Shown in pieces: positions 1-9,191 of a stretch of DNA of 64,000 nt. Both the position numbers and the translations under genes were made by a program. The notes beneath the pieces are model-generated. The model saw nothing but the letters and a program-made list of their open reading frames with translations, searched no databases and was not told the origin of the DNA. Source of the stretch: Desulfobacteraceae bacterium (GTDB taxonomy: Bacteria; Desulfobacterota; Desulfobacteria; Desulfobacterales; Desulfosalsimonadaceae); NCBI GenBank assembly GCA_011390465.1, contig JAABSH010000007.1, forward strand, positions 1 through 64,000, given 5' to 3'. Each line of letters begins with the position of its first letter. The first letter of the stretch is position 1.

Positions 1-99
1 GAGGCGCGCAAATCCCGAGCAATGATGCGTACTTGGCGTACGCTGAAGCAGCGAGGGATGCAGCGCAACAAAGAATTTGGACTTTTTACGAAGCCGTCA
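1..99. repeat. Dispersed TIR-bearing repeat, truncated by window edge
   Basis: This stretch is an inverted, diverged copy of the element at 18387-18530. Shared blocks include TGACGGCTTCGTAAAAAGTC (minus strand, 80-99), the AAATTCTTTGTT block and the small hairpin CGTAC-gccaa-GTACG. It ends exactly beside the stop codon of the adenylate cyclase gene. It is probably a small non-coding mobile or palindromic repeat; the far end lies outside the window. Confidence 0.75.
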
Positions 100-2394
100 T
101 TATTTGGTCTGCATCACATACGCACCATTCCAGTCCGGTGCCGGGGGATCTGACTGGTAAGCCCTGCAGCGCGCCATCATGACCCGGCTGGGCGGGTCAT
201 CCGGGATTTTTGTCATGGCCTGCTCAAAAAAACCGATGGCCAGGTCCCACTGCCGCTGGCGGTAGGCGTTCAGGCCGTTTTCATACAGACGGATGCCCTG
301 GATCTGATTGTCATCCGCCTGATCTCTAAAGCCGATAAGCTCATAGATTTTGACGGGAATGGTTTTGCCCACCACATTGATGGCGTCCAGCTCCCGGGCG
401 AAAATTATTGCTTTTGCCGCTTCATAGGTGGTTTCACTGATCATGGAAAAGGTGCCGTATACCTTGTTGACCCCTTCCAGCCGGGCCGCCGTGTTGACCG
501 TATCTCCCATCATGGTGTAATCCATCCGGTTTTTGGAACCCATATTGCCCACCACGGCCGGGCCGCTGCACAGACCGGCCCGCATGCGGATGGTCAGATT
601 TTTTTCTTTTTCCCATTTTTCCCGAAGCATGGAAAGCCTGTTCTGCATTTTTATGGTGGCAGCACAGGCGGCCTGTGCGTGATTTTCCAGATCATTGGGA
701 GCTCCGAACATGGCAATGATGGCATCTCCTTCGTATTTGTCCACCATGCCTTTTTGATCCAATATAATATCTGACATTTCCGTTAAAAATTCATTGAGCA
801 GTTCCACCAGGGCATCCGGGGCAAGTTTTTCAGAAATGCTCGTAAAACCGGCCACATCGGAAAAAAAAGCTGTAATCTGCCGTTCTTCACCGCCCAGCAT
901 CAGCCTGTCCGGGGACGCAATCAGCTGATCCACCACTGCCGGGGCCAAATAGGTTGAAAAAGCATTTTTAATGAATCGCTTCTGCTTTTCTTCCACAACA
1001 TACCGGTATACGGAAAGGCTGATATACATCAGCACAATCGTGACTGCCGGATACACCGTATTCAGCACAATGCCCCGGGTGGAAAAAAAATACACGCAGA
1101 CCAGAATATATCCGGTCAGCAAAGCGATGGCCGTCATAAAACCGGAAATTACTTTTATTTTCGGGATCAGCCACCCCAACAGGCCCCCCAGCAACAGCAT
1201 GGCCGCAATATCCAAAAGCTTCACCTGGACCGGCTGGTGGAGAAAATCCCGGGCCAGGATACTGTCCATGAGATTGGCATTGATTTCCACCCCTGGAAAA
1301 TCCGTGTCAAAGGGTGTGACCCGCAGGTCATATACCCCGGTGGCTGTAACCCCCACCAGTACCAGTTTGTCCTTGAGGCGTGCCGGGTCCACCTGCCTGT
1401 TTAAAATATCTGTTACCGGGATATGGGGAAAGGTTTTGGCCCGGCCCCGGTAATTGACCATGATCCGCCCCAATTCATCTGTGGGAATCCGGATATCGCC
1501 GATCTGGATGTGGCTGACCCCGGTCTCGTCCACAAAAACCGTTAATGGCCGGTCCAGGTAGGCGGCGAGTGCGTTCATGGATAAATGGGCATAAAGGGTG
1601 TTGTTGAATTGGAAAATTCCTGGGACCCAGCGGATCACCCCGTCTTTGTCCGATACCATGTTAAAATAGCCGCTATAGGGTGTGGCTTCGGCAATGACCG
1701 GGATATTGGACTCCGGGGCAAATACTTCCAGAAATCCAGTGTTGAGAAATGCTTTTTCTGATGTATACTGAACAGAGCGGCAGGCCGCACCGGCAATGGT
1801 TGCCTGGTGGCGACTCAGAATTTCCGGGGTGATATGGGCGGTTTCATCCGGCTTGATGTGGAAAAAATGGCCCAGCACAACGGCGGTTCCCGACGCCCCG
1901 GCCGCAGCAATGGCCGCGGCCAGGTGCTGATCATTATCCGTCTGGACAATCAGTTGGTCTGCATGGGCTTTTAGTGCGGGATTTTCAATGTGAAGGGCGT
2001 CCATGGCCTGCCGCAGATCGGCCAGGGCCGCCACGCTGGTGTTGTCCGGTTCGCTGAAAACAATATCAAACACAATTGTCCGGGCCCCGGCTTCGACCAG
2101 ACGCTGGACAAGGGCTGCGATTTTTTTTCGGGGCCAGATCCATTTTCCTTCTTTTTCCAGACTTTTTTCGTCAATAACCGCAAGCACCACGTCCCTTCCG
2201 GGTGATTTTTCGCCTCTGGCCACAAACCGCAGGTCAATGGTTTTCAGTTCAATGATATCCAGAAACGGAAGGATATGCCGGCTGCTGCCGGCAATAATGC
2301 AGGCAGCAAGAATCACCAGGATGATAAAAAAAGATGGCGATACCTTTTTTTTTATGATGGTGATAAACCGTTTTTGGGGGGTTGGGACGTTCAT
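100..2394 (-). CDS. CHASE2-domain class III adenylate cyclase
   Basis: Membrane receptor cyclase of 764 residues, expected to make cAMP in response to an extracytoplasmic signal. An N-terminal membrane segment (about 19-38) is followed by a large CHASE2 sensor domain (about 50-390), three closely spaced membrane helices (about 395-470) and a class III cyclase domain (about 505-690). The cyclase domain shows the metal-binding Asp in FFSDVAGFTSISE, then DKYEGDAIIAMFG and MDYTMMGDTVNTAARLE; the Lys and Asp at the purine-specifying positions favour ATP over GTP (family knowledge). A short C-terminal tail looks like a TPR-type helical pair (YENGLNAYRQRQWDLAIGFF). It stands alone, and its stop codon abuts a dispersed repeat. 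The ligand cannot be told from sequence. Confidence 0.9.
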   Translation of the reverse strand: MNVPTPQKRFITIIKKKVSPSFFIILVILAACIIAGSSRHILPFLDIIELKTIDLRFVARGEKSPGRDVVLAVIDEKSLEKEGKWIWPRKKIAALVQRLVEAGARTIVFDIVFSEPDNTSVAALADLRQAMDALHIENPALKAHADQLIVQTDNDQHLAAAIAAAGASGTAVVLGHFFHIKPDETAHITPEILSRHQATIAGAACRSVQYTSEKAFLNTGFLEVFAPESNIPVIAEATPYSGYFNMVSDKDGVIRWVPGIFQFNNTLYAHLSMNALAAYLDRPLTVFVDETGVSHIQIGDIRIPTDELGRIMVNYRGRAKTFPHIPVTDILNRQVDPARLKDKLVLVGVTATGVYDLRVTPFDTDFPGVEINANLMDSILARDFLHQPVQVKLLDIAAMLLLGGLLGWLIPKIKVISGFMTAIALLTGYILVCVYFFSTRGIVLNTVYPAVTIVLMYISLSVYRYVVEEKQKRFIKNAFSTYLAPAVVDQLIASPDRLMLGGEERQITAFFSDVAGFTSISEKLAPDALVELLNEFLTEMSDIILDQKGMVDKYEGDAIIAMFGAPNDLENHAQAACAATIKMQNRLSMLREKWEKEKNLTIRMRAGLCSGPAVVGNMGSKNRMDYTMMGDTVNTAARLEGVNKVYGTFSMISETTYEAAKAIIFARELDAINVVGKTIPVKIYELIGFRDQADDNQIQGIRLYENGLNAYRQRQWDLAIGFFEQAMTKIPDDPPSRVMMARCRAYQSDPPAPDWNGAYVMQTK

Positions 2395-2546
2395 TTTTTA
2401 TGGGGACAGCGTTTTTGCTAAAAAATATATCCAAATTCGTTGAAAAAATCAAAAGATATCTGTTTTTTGTGCATATGCCGGCGGTTGGGTTGCTCAAAGG
2501 CAGGGTAAGTATTGCGTTTTTCACCTGAATTGGATATGGAAAATTT

Positions 2547-3344
2547 ATGAAATCTGTTTATATAAAAATCCAGCAGCAGGCCATCCGGATTGCCGAAAGG
2601 TATCCGGCATCGGATTTTTATGCGGATTATGCAGAACAGATGGATTTTTCCGTGGATTTTTTTTCTACTGATGCGGTCGTTTGTGATTTGCACAAATTTG
2701 TGGCCGGTGAAATTGATGACGACTTCGGCCACGGACTGGATCATGTGCGCAAGGTGGCCATGGATGCCGGTGCCCTTGCCATCATTGAATGGCAAAACCG
2801 GGGGTGGCAGCTTCAGGAACAAAAACTGCCGGAATACCGGAGAGTGCCCTTTGCGGAACTGGCGCACCAGGTCCGCATGGCCCAGTGCGCGGGGCTGCTG
2901 CACGATATACGGCGAAAAGAAGAAAATCACGCAAAGGCCGGCGCGGTATTTGCGGAAAAGATACTGGCAGACTTTGCGTTTTCACCGGCAGAGGTAACGG
3001 ATATCTGTATCGCCATCGGCAATCATGAGGCATACCGGGAGACGGAAGCCTGCCGGTGTGCGGCGGGGGAACTGCTGTCCGACTGCCTCTATGATGCGGA
3101 CAAATTCCGGTGGGGCACGGAAAATTTTACCCATACGGTGTGGGCCATGGTGGCTTACAGCAACATGCCCATTAAAAAATTTGTGCACCTTTATCCAAAA
3201 GGGGTTTCATTTCTGGAAAAAATCAAATCCACCTTCAGAACCCCCACCGGCCGGCGGTACGGCCCTCAGTTTATTGACATCGGGCTGCAGGTGGGGGAGG
3301 ATGTCTATCAGTACATTCAGCAGGAATTCGCTGAATATTTGTAA
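2547..3344 (+). CDS. HD-domain metal-dependent phosphohydrolase
   Basis: A 265-residue cytoplasmic protein of the HD superfamily. The metal ligands are visible: His62 and His66 in HGLDHVRK, the HD pair His119-Asp120 in GLLHDIRRKE, His128, His160 in IGNHEAYRE and Asp183 or Asp185 in LYDADKF. Such proteins usually hydrolyse nucleotides, cyclic nucleotides or phosphate esters; the substrate here is unknown. The neighbour at 100-2394 is a cyclase, but the two genes diverge, so a shared cyclic-nucleotide role is only a guess. The 3' end converges on minE with a 4-base gap. ATG start; the ribosome site is weak (GGATATGGAAAATTT). Confidence 0.85.
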   Translation: MKSVYIKIQQQAIRIAERYPASDFYADYAEQMDFSVDFFSTDAVVCDLHKFVAGEIDDDFGHGLDHVRKVAMDAGALAIIEWQNRGWQLQEQKLPEYRRVPFAELAHQVRMAQCAGLLHDIRRKEENHAKAGAVFAEKILADFAFSPAEVTDICIAIGNHEAYRETEACRCAAGELLSDCLYDADKFRWGTENFTHTVWAMVAYSNMPIKKFVHLYPKGVSFLEKIKSTFRTPTGRRYGPQFIDIGLQVGEDVYQYIQQEFAEYL

Positions 3345-3348
3345 CACT

Positions 3349-3639
3349 TCAGGCCGCCGGAATTTCCCGCCCGCTGCGGGCGGAAATTGCGGAAATAATA
3401 GGTGTATTGAAAATCAGGGCCGAGCTTTCCTCTGACCGTTTGATATCTATCTGGATAGAGTCTCTGTCGATTTCAAAGTACCGCGAGATCACCTCCACCA
3501 GATCCCTTTGAAGATCCGCCAGGGTATCTGCTTTTATTTCAAGCTTGTCCGTGAGCAAAGCAAATTTAAGCCGTTTTTTGGCAATATCCTTGCTCTCATT
3601 TTTATTCATCAATTTTTTCAGCAGGGTATTGAATTTCAT
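3349..3639 (-). CDS. minE: Cell division topological specificity factor MinE
   Basis: 96-residue MinE, third gene of minCDE. It displaces MinD from the membrane and gives the Min system its pole-to-pole behaviour. The N-terminal helix carries the membrane-targeting and MinD-binding region (AKKRLKFALLTDK, about 20-33), followed by the dimeric topological domain (DLQRDLVEVISRYFEID). Length matches the family (about 85-100). It starts 9 bases after minD ends, so the two are co-transcribed and probably translationally coupled. Confidence 0.95.
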   Translation of the reverse strand: MKFNTLLKKLMNKNESKDIAKKRLKFALLTDKLEIKADTLADLQRDLVEVISRYFEIDRDSIQIDIKRSEESSALIFNTPIISAISARSGREIPAA

Positions 3640-3648
3640 AAAAGATCC

Positions 3649-4449
3649 TTAATTTTTACGACTGAATTTGGAGCCGAGTTTTTTCCAGAAACTCTTCTGA
3701 ATCATGGGATTTTCAACGGGAAGGTCCGGGTGACCGTCAAGGCGCATGGCAATGCGCTGAAGGGCCATGCCGGCTTTTGAATCCTCCTGTAAAATCAAAG
3801 GGGTGCCGGTGTTGGTGGCCACCACGACTTTTTCATCCATTTCAATCAGTCCGATGAGATCAATGGACAAAACATCCACCACGTCTTCATGGCTCAGCAT
3901 ATCGCCGTTTTCCACCATTTTGGGGACAATGCGGTTTACAATCAGTTTCGGGGTGATGGACTGGGCGTAAAGCAGGCCGATGATTCTGTCCGCGTCCCTG
4001 ACCGCGGAGACTTCCGGCGTACAGACCACCAGGGCTTCATCTGCCGCGGCAATGGAATTTTTAAACCCCTGTTCAATGCCGGCCGGGCAGTCCAGAAGGG
4101 TGATGTCAAATTCCTTGCGGAGTTTGTTGGTCAGCCATACCATGTTTTCAGGTTTAATGACATCCTTGTCATCACTCTGGGAGGCGGGAATCAGGAACAG
4201 GTTGTCGATTCTCCGGTCTTTTATGGCGGCCTGTTTTATTTTACATTTCCCCTGGATGATGTCCACAATATTGAAGACAATGCGGTTTTCCAGTCCCATC
4301 ACCACATCCAGGTTTCTGAGACCGATATCCATATCCACAATGGCGACCCGTTTTCCCTGCACGGCAAGGGCCGCGCCAATGGAGGCGGTGATGGTGGTTT
4401 TCCCCACGCCGCCTTTTCCTGACGTTACTACAATAACTTTTCCGTCCAC
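3649..4449 (-). CDS. minD: Septum site-determining ATPase MinD
   Basis: 266-residue ParA/MinD-family ATPase. It binds the membrane in the ATP form and recruits MinC. The deviant Walker A motif GKGGVGKTT sits at residues 11-19 with both lysines present. Further family motifs are VDMDIGLRNLDVVMGLENR, and DCPAGIEQGF as Walker B region. The C terminus (KSFWKKLGSKFSRKN) is the amphipathic membrane-targeting helix expected of MinD. Length matches E. coli MinD (270). Second gene of the min operon, 57 bases after minC. Confidence 0.97.
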   Translation of the reverse strand: MDGKVIVVTSGKGGVGKTTITASIGAALAVQGKRVAIVDMDIGLRNLDVVMGLENRIVFNIVDIIQGKCKIKQAAIKDRRIDNLFLIPASQSDDKDVIKPENMVWLTNKLRKEFDITLLDCPAGIEQGFKNSIAAADEALVVCTPEVSAVRDADRIIGLLYAQSITPKLIVNRIVPKMVENGDMLSHEDVVDVLSIDLIGLIEMDEKVVVATNTGTPLILQEDSKAGMALQRIAMRLDGHPDLPVENPMIQKSFWKKLGSKFSRKN

Positions 4450-4506
4450 ACTTCACCTCATTGGTCTTAAAATTGCCGTTAAATAAACAAACCCGTAACT
4501 AAAGCG

Positions 4507-5211
4507 CTATCGGACCTCCGGCCATGCCAACCGCCTGAACGGATTCCCTTTTGTGTAATTATCCACAACAATGGCGTTATTTTCAACAGATGCAAATTCC
4601 GGATATGTCCCGTTTCTGTCGGTGCCTTCAGCAATGCCGGCGGCCACAAATCCGCCGATCTGGATCTGGGTGGGTTTGAATTCCAGGGCCATGATAATGG
4701 CCTCTTCATTGTCCGGCTGGCCCGCTGATGCCTTGCCCTGAAGGCATCCCAGAATGATGATGTCGCCGCCGGCGATCACTTCCGCGCCGGGATTCAGATC
4801 TCCGAGAATCACCAGATGCTTCCGGGCCTGAATTTTTTGGCCGGACCGGACCCGGCCGGCAATGATCAGGCCGTCGTTGCGATAGTGGTGCCAGGCATTG
4901 CCCATATCTTGCTGCCGGATGCGGTTCCGGTTTACCGCGCGTTTGGGCGGGGTGGGCTTGGTGACATGGCCCACCTGGAACTGGGCTTTCAGGTAACTGC
5001 CCAGTTCCGCTATCAGCCGGTCATGGTCACTGCTGTCCGCATCCCCCGTGTCAATGATGACCCGGGCATTGATGGCCAGGTGCTTTAACCGTTCAAAGGG
5101 TTTATTTAATTCGGTTTTTAACTGGTCAACCGGCAAGTCGGGATTTACGGAAACCCAGAGGCTGTCGCCGACACCTTTTAACTTGACCGGTAGTTCCTGA
5201 TTTGGGGTCAT
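4507..5211 (-). CDS. minC: Septum site-determining protein MinC
   Basis: 234-residue MinC, which inhibits FtsZ polymerisation away from mid-cell. The N-terminal domain (about 1-105) contacts FtsZ. A linker rich in Pro/Arg (about 106-120) joins the C-terminal beta-helix domain (about 125-230), which has VRSGQKIQARKHLVILGDLN and AEVIAGGDIIILGCLQGKA, the surface that binds MinD. First gene of minCDE; a sigma-70-like promoter lies about 55 bases upstream. Confidence 0.95.
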   Translation of the reverse strand: MTPNQELPVKLKGVGDSLWVSVNPDLPVDQLKTELNKPFERLKHLAINARVIIDTGDADSSDHDRLIAELGSYLKAQFQVGHVTKPTPPKRAVNRNRIRQQDMGNAWHHYRNDGLIIAGRVRSGQKIQARKHLVILGDLNPGAEVIAGGDIIILGCLQGKASAGQPDNEEAIIMALEFKPTQIQIGGFVAAGIAEGTDRNGTYPEFASVENNAIVVDNYTKGNPFRRLAWPEVR

Positions 5212-5266
5212 CAGATCACTTCTGGAAATTTGAAGGATTTATAAAATACCATATATTTAGTGTATA

Positions 5267-5296
5267 TGTATATTAAAAATACAACATATATGTCAA
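5267..5296 (-). promoter_or_regulatory. Candidate sigma-70 promoter of minCDE
   Basis: On the minus strand TTGACA (5291-5296) is followed after 18 bases by TATACA (5267-5272), about 55 bases before the minC start. The region is very A+T-rich. The -35 match is perfect and the -10 box matches four of six. Judged by eye only. Confidence 0.5.
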
Positions 5297-5312
5297 GCGA
5301 GAAAAAATATGG

Positions 5313-7163
5313 TTAAACCGCAAAAGATCCGTCCAGCATGTCAACGGCCGCACCGTTGGTTTCACCGATGGCATTGAATTTGCCCATGGTCACCGGCAGC
5401 AGGGCGCGGATGAAGAATTCCGCTGTCTTGAGCTGGCCATAATAAAATGCTGCGTCTTTGTTTTTTTCCGCTTTGGCCCGCATGGCGGTCCAGTCATCAC
5501 CGCCCGCCAGTTTGGTGAGTTTTTCAATGGCAATGGTGGCGCGCCACAGATGCATCCACGCGAATGTCACATCACCGGTGACATCCAGGAAGGGATGGGC
5601 AAAGGCAAACGCGTTCAGGATATTGTCCGACATGGCAGTTTTGGCAAGATACAGGGCCGTTTCGCTGAGCCGGCTGAGGGCGGTTTCAAAATTGTCCGTG
5701 AGATGGCTGAGAGCGGGAATGCCTTTGGCCTGGGTCAGGGTTTTCTGCATCAGCCCGAGAAAATCAATAAAGGGTTTGCCTTTTTTCATGCCCAGTTTCC
5801 GGCCCAGCAGGTCCATGGCCTGAATGCCGTTGGTGCCTTCATAAATCATGAAAATCCGGCAGTCCCGCATGAGCTGCTCCACGGGGTATTCTTTGATATA
5901 GCCATACCCGCCGTAAACCTGGACCGCGTGGCTGGTGACCTCAAGGGCCTTGTCCGTGATGTAACCCTTGATAATGGGGGTCAGGATGGCGGTGAGATCT
6001 TCATATTTTTCTTTTTCCGCGGAATCGGCTGCCAGGCCTTCCAGATCCTGAACATAGCCGCCGTAGTAAATCAGGCTGCGCATGCCGTCCACATACGCCT
6101 TCATGGTCATGAGCTGACGCCGCACATCCGGATGCTCGATAATGGCCACATCCTTGGCATTCGGGTCTTTCCCGGCGGTCAAATGTTTGCCCTGGATTCG
6201 TTCCCGGGCATAATTCAGGGCGTAAATATAGGCGGCCGTGGATACGGCAAACCCCTGAAGCCCCACCAGCTGGCGGGCTTCATTCATCATCAGGAACATG
6301 GCGCGCATGCCTTTGTTTTCTTCGCCAATGAGTTCGCCGACGCAATTGCCCTTGCCGCCCAGGGTCAGGGAGCAGGTGCAGTTGCCGTGCAGACCCATTT
6401 TTTCTTCAATGCCGGTGCAGACCACGTCATTGAATTCTCCAAGACTGCCGTCGTCATTGACCCGGTATTTGGGAACCAGAAAAAGAGAAATCCCCTTGGT
6501 GCCGGCTGGCGCCCCTTCGATTCGGGCAAGCACCGGATGCACAATGTTTTCCACCATATTGTGCTCTCCGCCGGAGATGAAAATTTTAGACCCGGTAATG
6601 GAATAGGTGCCGTCCGGATTTTTTTTGGCCGTGGACTCCAGCGCCCCCACGTCAGAGCCGGCATTGGGTTCGGTAAGCAGCATGGTGCCGGCCCACTGGC
6701 CGGTGTAGATTTTTTCCAGGTAGAGGTTTTTCTGTTTTTCCGTGCCAATGATTTCGATCATTTTGCCGGCCCCGTGGGTCAGGCCGTGATACAGCATAAA
6801 GGCCGGATTGGCGCCGTAAAAATATTCATTGGCCGCAAGCGAAACCGCCTTGGGCATGCCCTGGCCCCCCCACTGGGGGTCATCCACCATGCCCAGCCAT
6901 TCTCCTTCATTGTAGAGTTTAAACACCCGGTGATATTCTTCCGGCACCCGGACTTCACCATTGTCAAAAACGCATCCTTCATCGCTCAGATGTTGGGTGG
7001 GCAGGATTTCCTTGATGGCCAGATTTCTGGCCTCAGACACGATCATGCCAATGGTTTTTTTGTTAAACTCCTGAAATTTATCATTTTTTGCCAATTCCCC
7101 GACATTGAGCTGTTCATGAAGGACAAAATCCACGTCTCTTCGGTCTGCGATCATTTGCGCCAT
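5313..7163 (-). CDS. Acyl-CoA dehydrogenase, DmdC-like long form
   Basis: 616-residue flavoprotein that oxidises an acyl-CoA to the 2-enoyl-CoA and passes electrons to ETF. Core acyl-CoA dehydrogenase motifs are present: LTEPNAGSDVGAL and KIFISGGEHN in the FAD/substrate region, and YGGYGYIKEYPVEQLMRD leading to the catalytic-base segment MIYEGTNGIQAMDLLGRKL (Glu in YEGT). The N-terminal 70 residues and the C-terminal domain of about 130 residues make it longer than classic 380-residue enzymes; this layout is typical of the DmdC/long FadE-like group. Substrate chain length cannot be read from sequence. It is monocistronic in appearance and sits upstream of the min operon on the same strand. 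The ATG start is preceded by a GGAG-type ribosome site. Confidence 0.92.
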   Translation of the reverse strand: MAQMIADRRDVDFVLHEQLNVGELAKNDKFQEFNKKTIGMIVSEARNLAIKEILPTQHLSDEGCVFDNGEVRVPEEYHRVFKLYNEGEWLGMVDDPQWGGQGMPKAVSLAANEYFYGANPAFMLYHGLTHGAGKMIEIIGTEKQKNLYLEKIYTGQWAGTMLLTEPNAGSDVGALESTAKKNPDGTYSITGSKIFISGGEHNMVENIVHPVLARIEGAPAGTKGISLFLVPKYRVNDDGSLGEFNDVVCTGIEEKMGLHGNCTCSLTLGGKGNCVGELIGEENKGMRAMFLMMNEARQLVGLQGFAVSTAAYIYALNYARERIQGKHLTAGKDPNAKDVAIIEHPDVRRQLMTMKAYVDGMRSLIYYGGYVQDLEGLAADSAEKEKYEDLTAILTPIIKGYITDKALEVTSHAVQVYGGYGYIKEYPVEQLMRDCRIFMIYEGTNGIQAMDLLGRKLGMKKGKPFIDFLGLMQKTLTQAKGIPALSHLTDNFETALSRLSETALYLAKTAMSDNILNAFAFAHPFLDVTGDVTFAWMHLWRATIAIEKLTKLAGGDDWTAMRAKAEKNKDAAFYYGQLKTAEFFIRALLPVTMGKFNAIGETNGAAVDMLDGSFAV

Positions 7164-7376
7164 GGGGTTTCATCTCCTTTTGCGTGTTAATATTTGTTAA
7201 ATCTGTTGTGTGATTCGTATTTATTGAAATATCAGCCAGATATTTCAATTATGAAAATTTCTGACTTTTGGCTGAAAATTTTTAAAATAATCATGGGGTA
7301 AAGTCAAGGGGCTTGAAGGGAATTTGGCGGGACCGGCAGGGGGATTATTGCGGATGCTTCCCCGCGTTAAAATTTC

Positions 7377-7441
7377 CTCCGCGACCCCATCACCTCGGCA
7401 GGAAAAAAATATATCCCGCGCCGAGGCGCAGGGCCGCGGAG
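7377..7441. repeat. G+C-rich palindromic element
   Basis: Arms CTCCGCG (7377-7383) / CGCGGAG (7435-7441) and inner arms CCTCGGC (7393-7399) / GCCGAGG (7420-7426) enclose an A/T loop. The right side carries the GAGGCGCAGG word shared with the elements at 15947-16001 and 37317-37346. The rest of the 7164-7456 spacer is A+T-rich and holds no gene that I can support. Confidence 0.55.
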
Positions 7442-7456
7442 AATTGATAGGATAGA

Positions 7457-8308
7457 TTATTTTAGCCAGTCTTCAATTTCAGCGGTTTCATAATCTTCCT
7501 GCTGCAGGGAAAGATCCAGGTTGATTATCAGCCCGGCATGTTGTTGGGCTTCCGGGTCATTTTTGAGGCCCATGTGCAGATCCCGGGTTTTGTGCACACT
7601 TTCCAGGGCATTTTTAAGGGCCGCGCCAACCGCGGCGCCGGTAATGATATTGCCTTTTTTCAGGCGCGGTTCCATCCCGTTTTCCGCGACTTCTTCAGCC
7701 ATGTGGGCCAGCTGTTTCATTTTGGTAAAAGAAAAATCAATGATCTGCCATCCCATGGTGTCGTTGGTCTGAAACACCCAGGCATTGCGCAGGGCCTGAA
7801 GCATCTGGGTATATTTGACTTCCACAATATTTTGCAGTTTTTCCACCAGTGCGTCGGACAGTTCATTATCTTCGCCCGGCAGGGTATCCGCCTGTTCCGG
7901 CGTCAGTTTATCATGGGTGCGCTGGAATTTTCGCGCGTGAATTTGTGATTCCCAGGCTTCCCGCTCGAGCACCCGCCGGATGTGCGGATCATCCATCAGC
8001 TCCGCTTCTTTCATGTAGTGGGGAATCAGTTTTTCCTCATACGCCACATAGGATTTGAAAATGGTTTTGCGGCTGGTGGGATCATAGGGGTAGGGGGCGG
8101 GATTGAGATCCGGTTCGCCCCCGAGTTTGCCGATGATCATGCCCAGCCAGTGCATGTGCCACATCTCTTCCCTGGCCCGGGACAACAGCCCGGCGCCCAT
8201 GGGGGTGTCTTCTCCTTCCAGATAACTGTGCACCAGATACCGGATAATGGCGGCATGCTCGTCCGCAATATCCCGGTTCAGCATTTGAATGAGTTTTTCA
8301 TTTTCCAT
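7457..8308 (-). CDS. Ferritin-like domain protein, probable two-module
   Basis: 283-residue protein with a ferritin-like di-iron signature: Glu in the first helix (RDIADEHAAIIRYL), ExxH in the second (REEMWHMHWLG), then Glu in the third and ExxxH in the fourth (EREAWESQIHARKF). A second helical half (about 150-250; EVKYTQMLQALRNAWVF, EEVAENGMEPRLKKG) looks like a degenerate repeat of the fold. Bacterioferritin-like proteins of this kind store iron or detoxify peroxide; which applies is unknown. The start is set at 8308: AGGAG lies 8 bases upstream of this ATG, whereas a TTG two codons earlier would be too close. Cytoplasmic, apparently a single gene. Confidence 0.8.
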   Translation of the reverse strand: MENEKLIQMLNRDIADEHAAIIRYLVHSYLEGEDTPMGAGLLSRAREEMWHMHWLGMIIGKLGGEPDLNPAPYPYDPTSRKTIFKSYVAYEEKLIPHYMKEAELMDDPHIRRVLEREAWESQIHARKFQRTHDKLTPEQADTLPGEDNELSDALVEKLQNIVEVKYTQMLQALRNAWVFQTNDTMGWQIIDFSFTKMKQLAHMAEEVAENGMEPRLKKGNIITGAAVGAALKNALESVHKTRDLHMGLKNDPEAQQHAGLIINLDLSLQQEDYETAEIEDWLK

Positions 8309-8350
8309 GGTCAATGCTCCTGAAAGTTAAGAGGTTAAACAGGTATGGGT

Positions 8351-8393
8351 AGAAAAATAAAAAAAGCCGGAAAACACGTACTGTGGTTCCGGC
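8351..8393 (-). terminator. Rho-independent terminator after exported protein
   Basis: On the minus strand GCCGGAA (8387-8393) pairs with TTCCGGC (8366-8372) across a 14-base loop, followed by a T-run (8351-8365). It lies 24 bases after the stop of the gene at 8417-9067. Confidence 0.85.
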
Positions 8394-8416
8394 TGGTAAT
8401 ACAAATGTTGGTAATT

Positions 8417-9067
8417 TTAAGGAACAGTGGTTAACGTGGCGTCATCAAAAGTGACCCAGTAACCTTTGTCATAGTTTTCAATATTCAGGGAAAATTCCAT
8501 TCCGCCGTCACCGGTGCTGGTGATGGTAGCCGGACCCAGGTTAAGGGCATGACCTTCGATGATATTGCTCCCGCCGTCATCAATGGTTCCACTGAAGCTG
8601 TTGAAATCCGCAAAAATTTCCCCTTCAACCTCTTCAAACCCGAACCGCACGGATTTCAGTTCGCGCGTATCCGGTTTGTCAATATCAGTAAAATCCAGCT
8701 CAAAGTAAAATTTGTTGGCATGAAAATCATTTTCCGGAGTCGTGAGGCTTTCTCCGATACGGACATTGGTCCAGTCTTCATCCCAGGTGGATGTGGTGGG
8801 ATTTGGATCTTTGTAATCATAATTGCTGTGATATCCCAGCTTCAAGGAGTCGATTTCCGTATAGGTAAACGCCTGAATGTTGAACCAGGCCCGGGCCGTG
8901 TCGAGGGTACCGTCTGATGTGATATTAAAACTGGAAAAACCCGTGGCGTAAATTTCCGTCAGTTCATCGTCATTTAATGCCCGCAATTCAGCAACGCCTG
9001 TCGCCGGCAGGGCAAACGCAAAAAAAGCGCACAGAATAAAAAACACAAGTATTTTTTGAAAATTCAT
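8417..9067 (-). CDS. Exported protein of unknown function, DUF6160-like N terminus
   Basis: 216 residues. A clear Sec signal peptide (KILVFFILCAFFAFALPATGVA, about residues 5-26, cleaved near GVA-EL) is followed by LRALNDDELTEIYATGFSSF. This resembles the LxxLDDxELSxVxGQ motif seen just after the signal peptide in DUF6160-type exported proteins. The mature part is acidic and beta-rich with many Thr, Asp and Gly and no Cys. No catalytic motif is visible. Alone in its transcription unit, with its own terminator. Role unknown; a surface or periplasmic structural protein is possible. Confidence 0.65.
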   Translation of the reverse strand: MNFQKILVFFILCAFFAFALPATGVAELRALNDDELTEIYATGFSSFNITSDGTLDTARAWFNIQAFTYTEIDSLKLGYHSNYDYKDPNPTTSTWDEDWTNVRIGESLTTPENDFHANKFYFELDFTDIDKPDTRELKSVRFGFEEVEGEIFADFNSFSGTIDDGGSNIIEGHALNLGPATITSTGDGGMEFSLNIENYDKGYWVTFDDATLTTVP

Positions 9068-9191
9068 ACTGGCTCCGTTTGAAATTACAGGATGTCAGTT
9101 AACATCTGAAACAATGTTTATATTTTTATATTACGTTATTCTCCAGGAAATGCCCCTGAAAGTCAATAGAAAATAAAGAATATAAAACCCG

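Noticed and set aside
5550-7190. Open frame of about 546 codons on the plus strand opposite the acyl-CoA dehydrogenase
   Set aside because: It is the G+C-rich shadow of a well-conserved gene; the translation is His/Gly/Phe-rich with no domain and no ribosome site.
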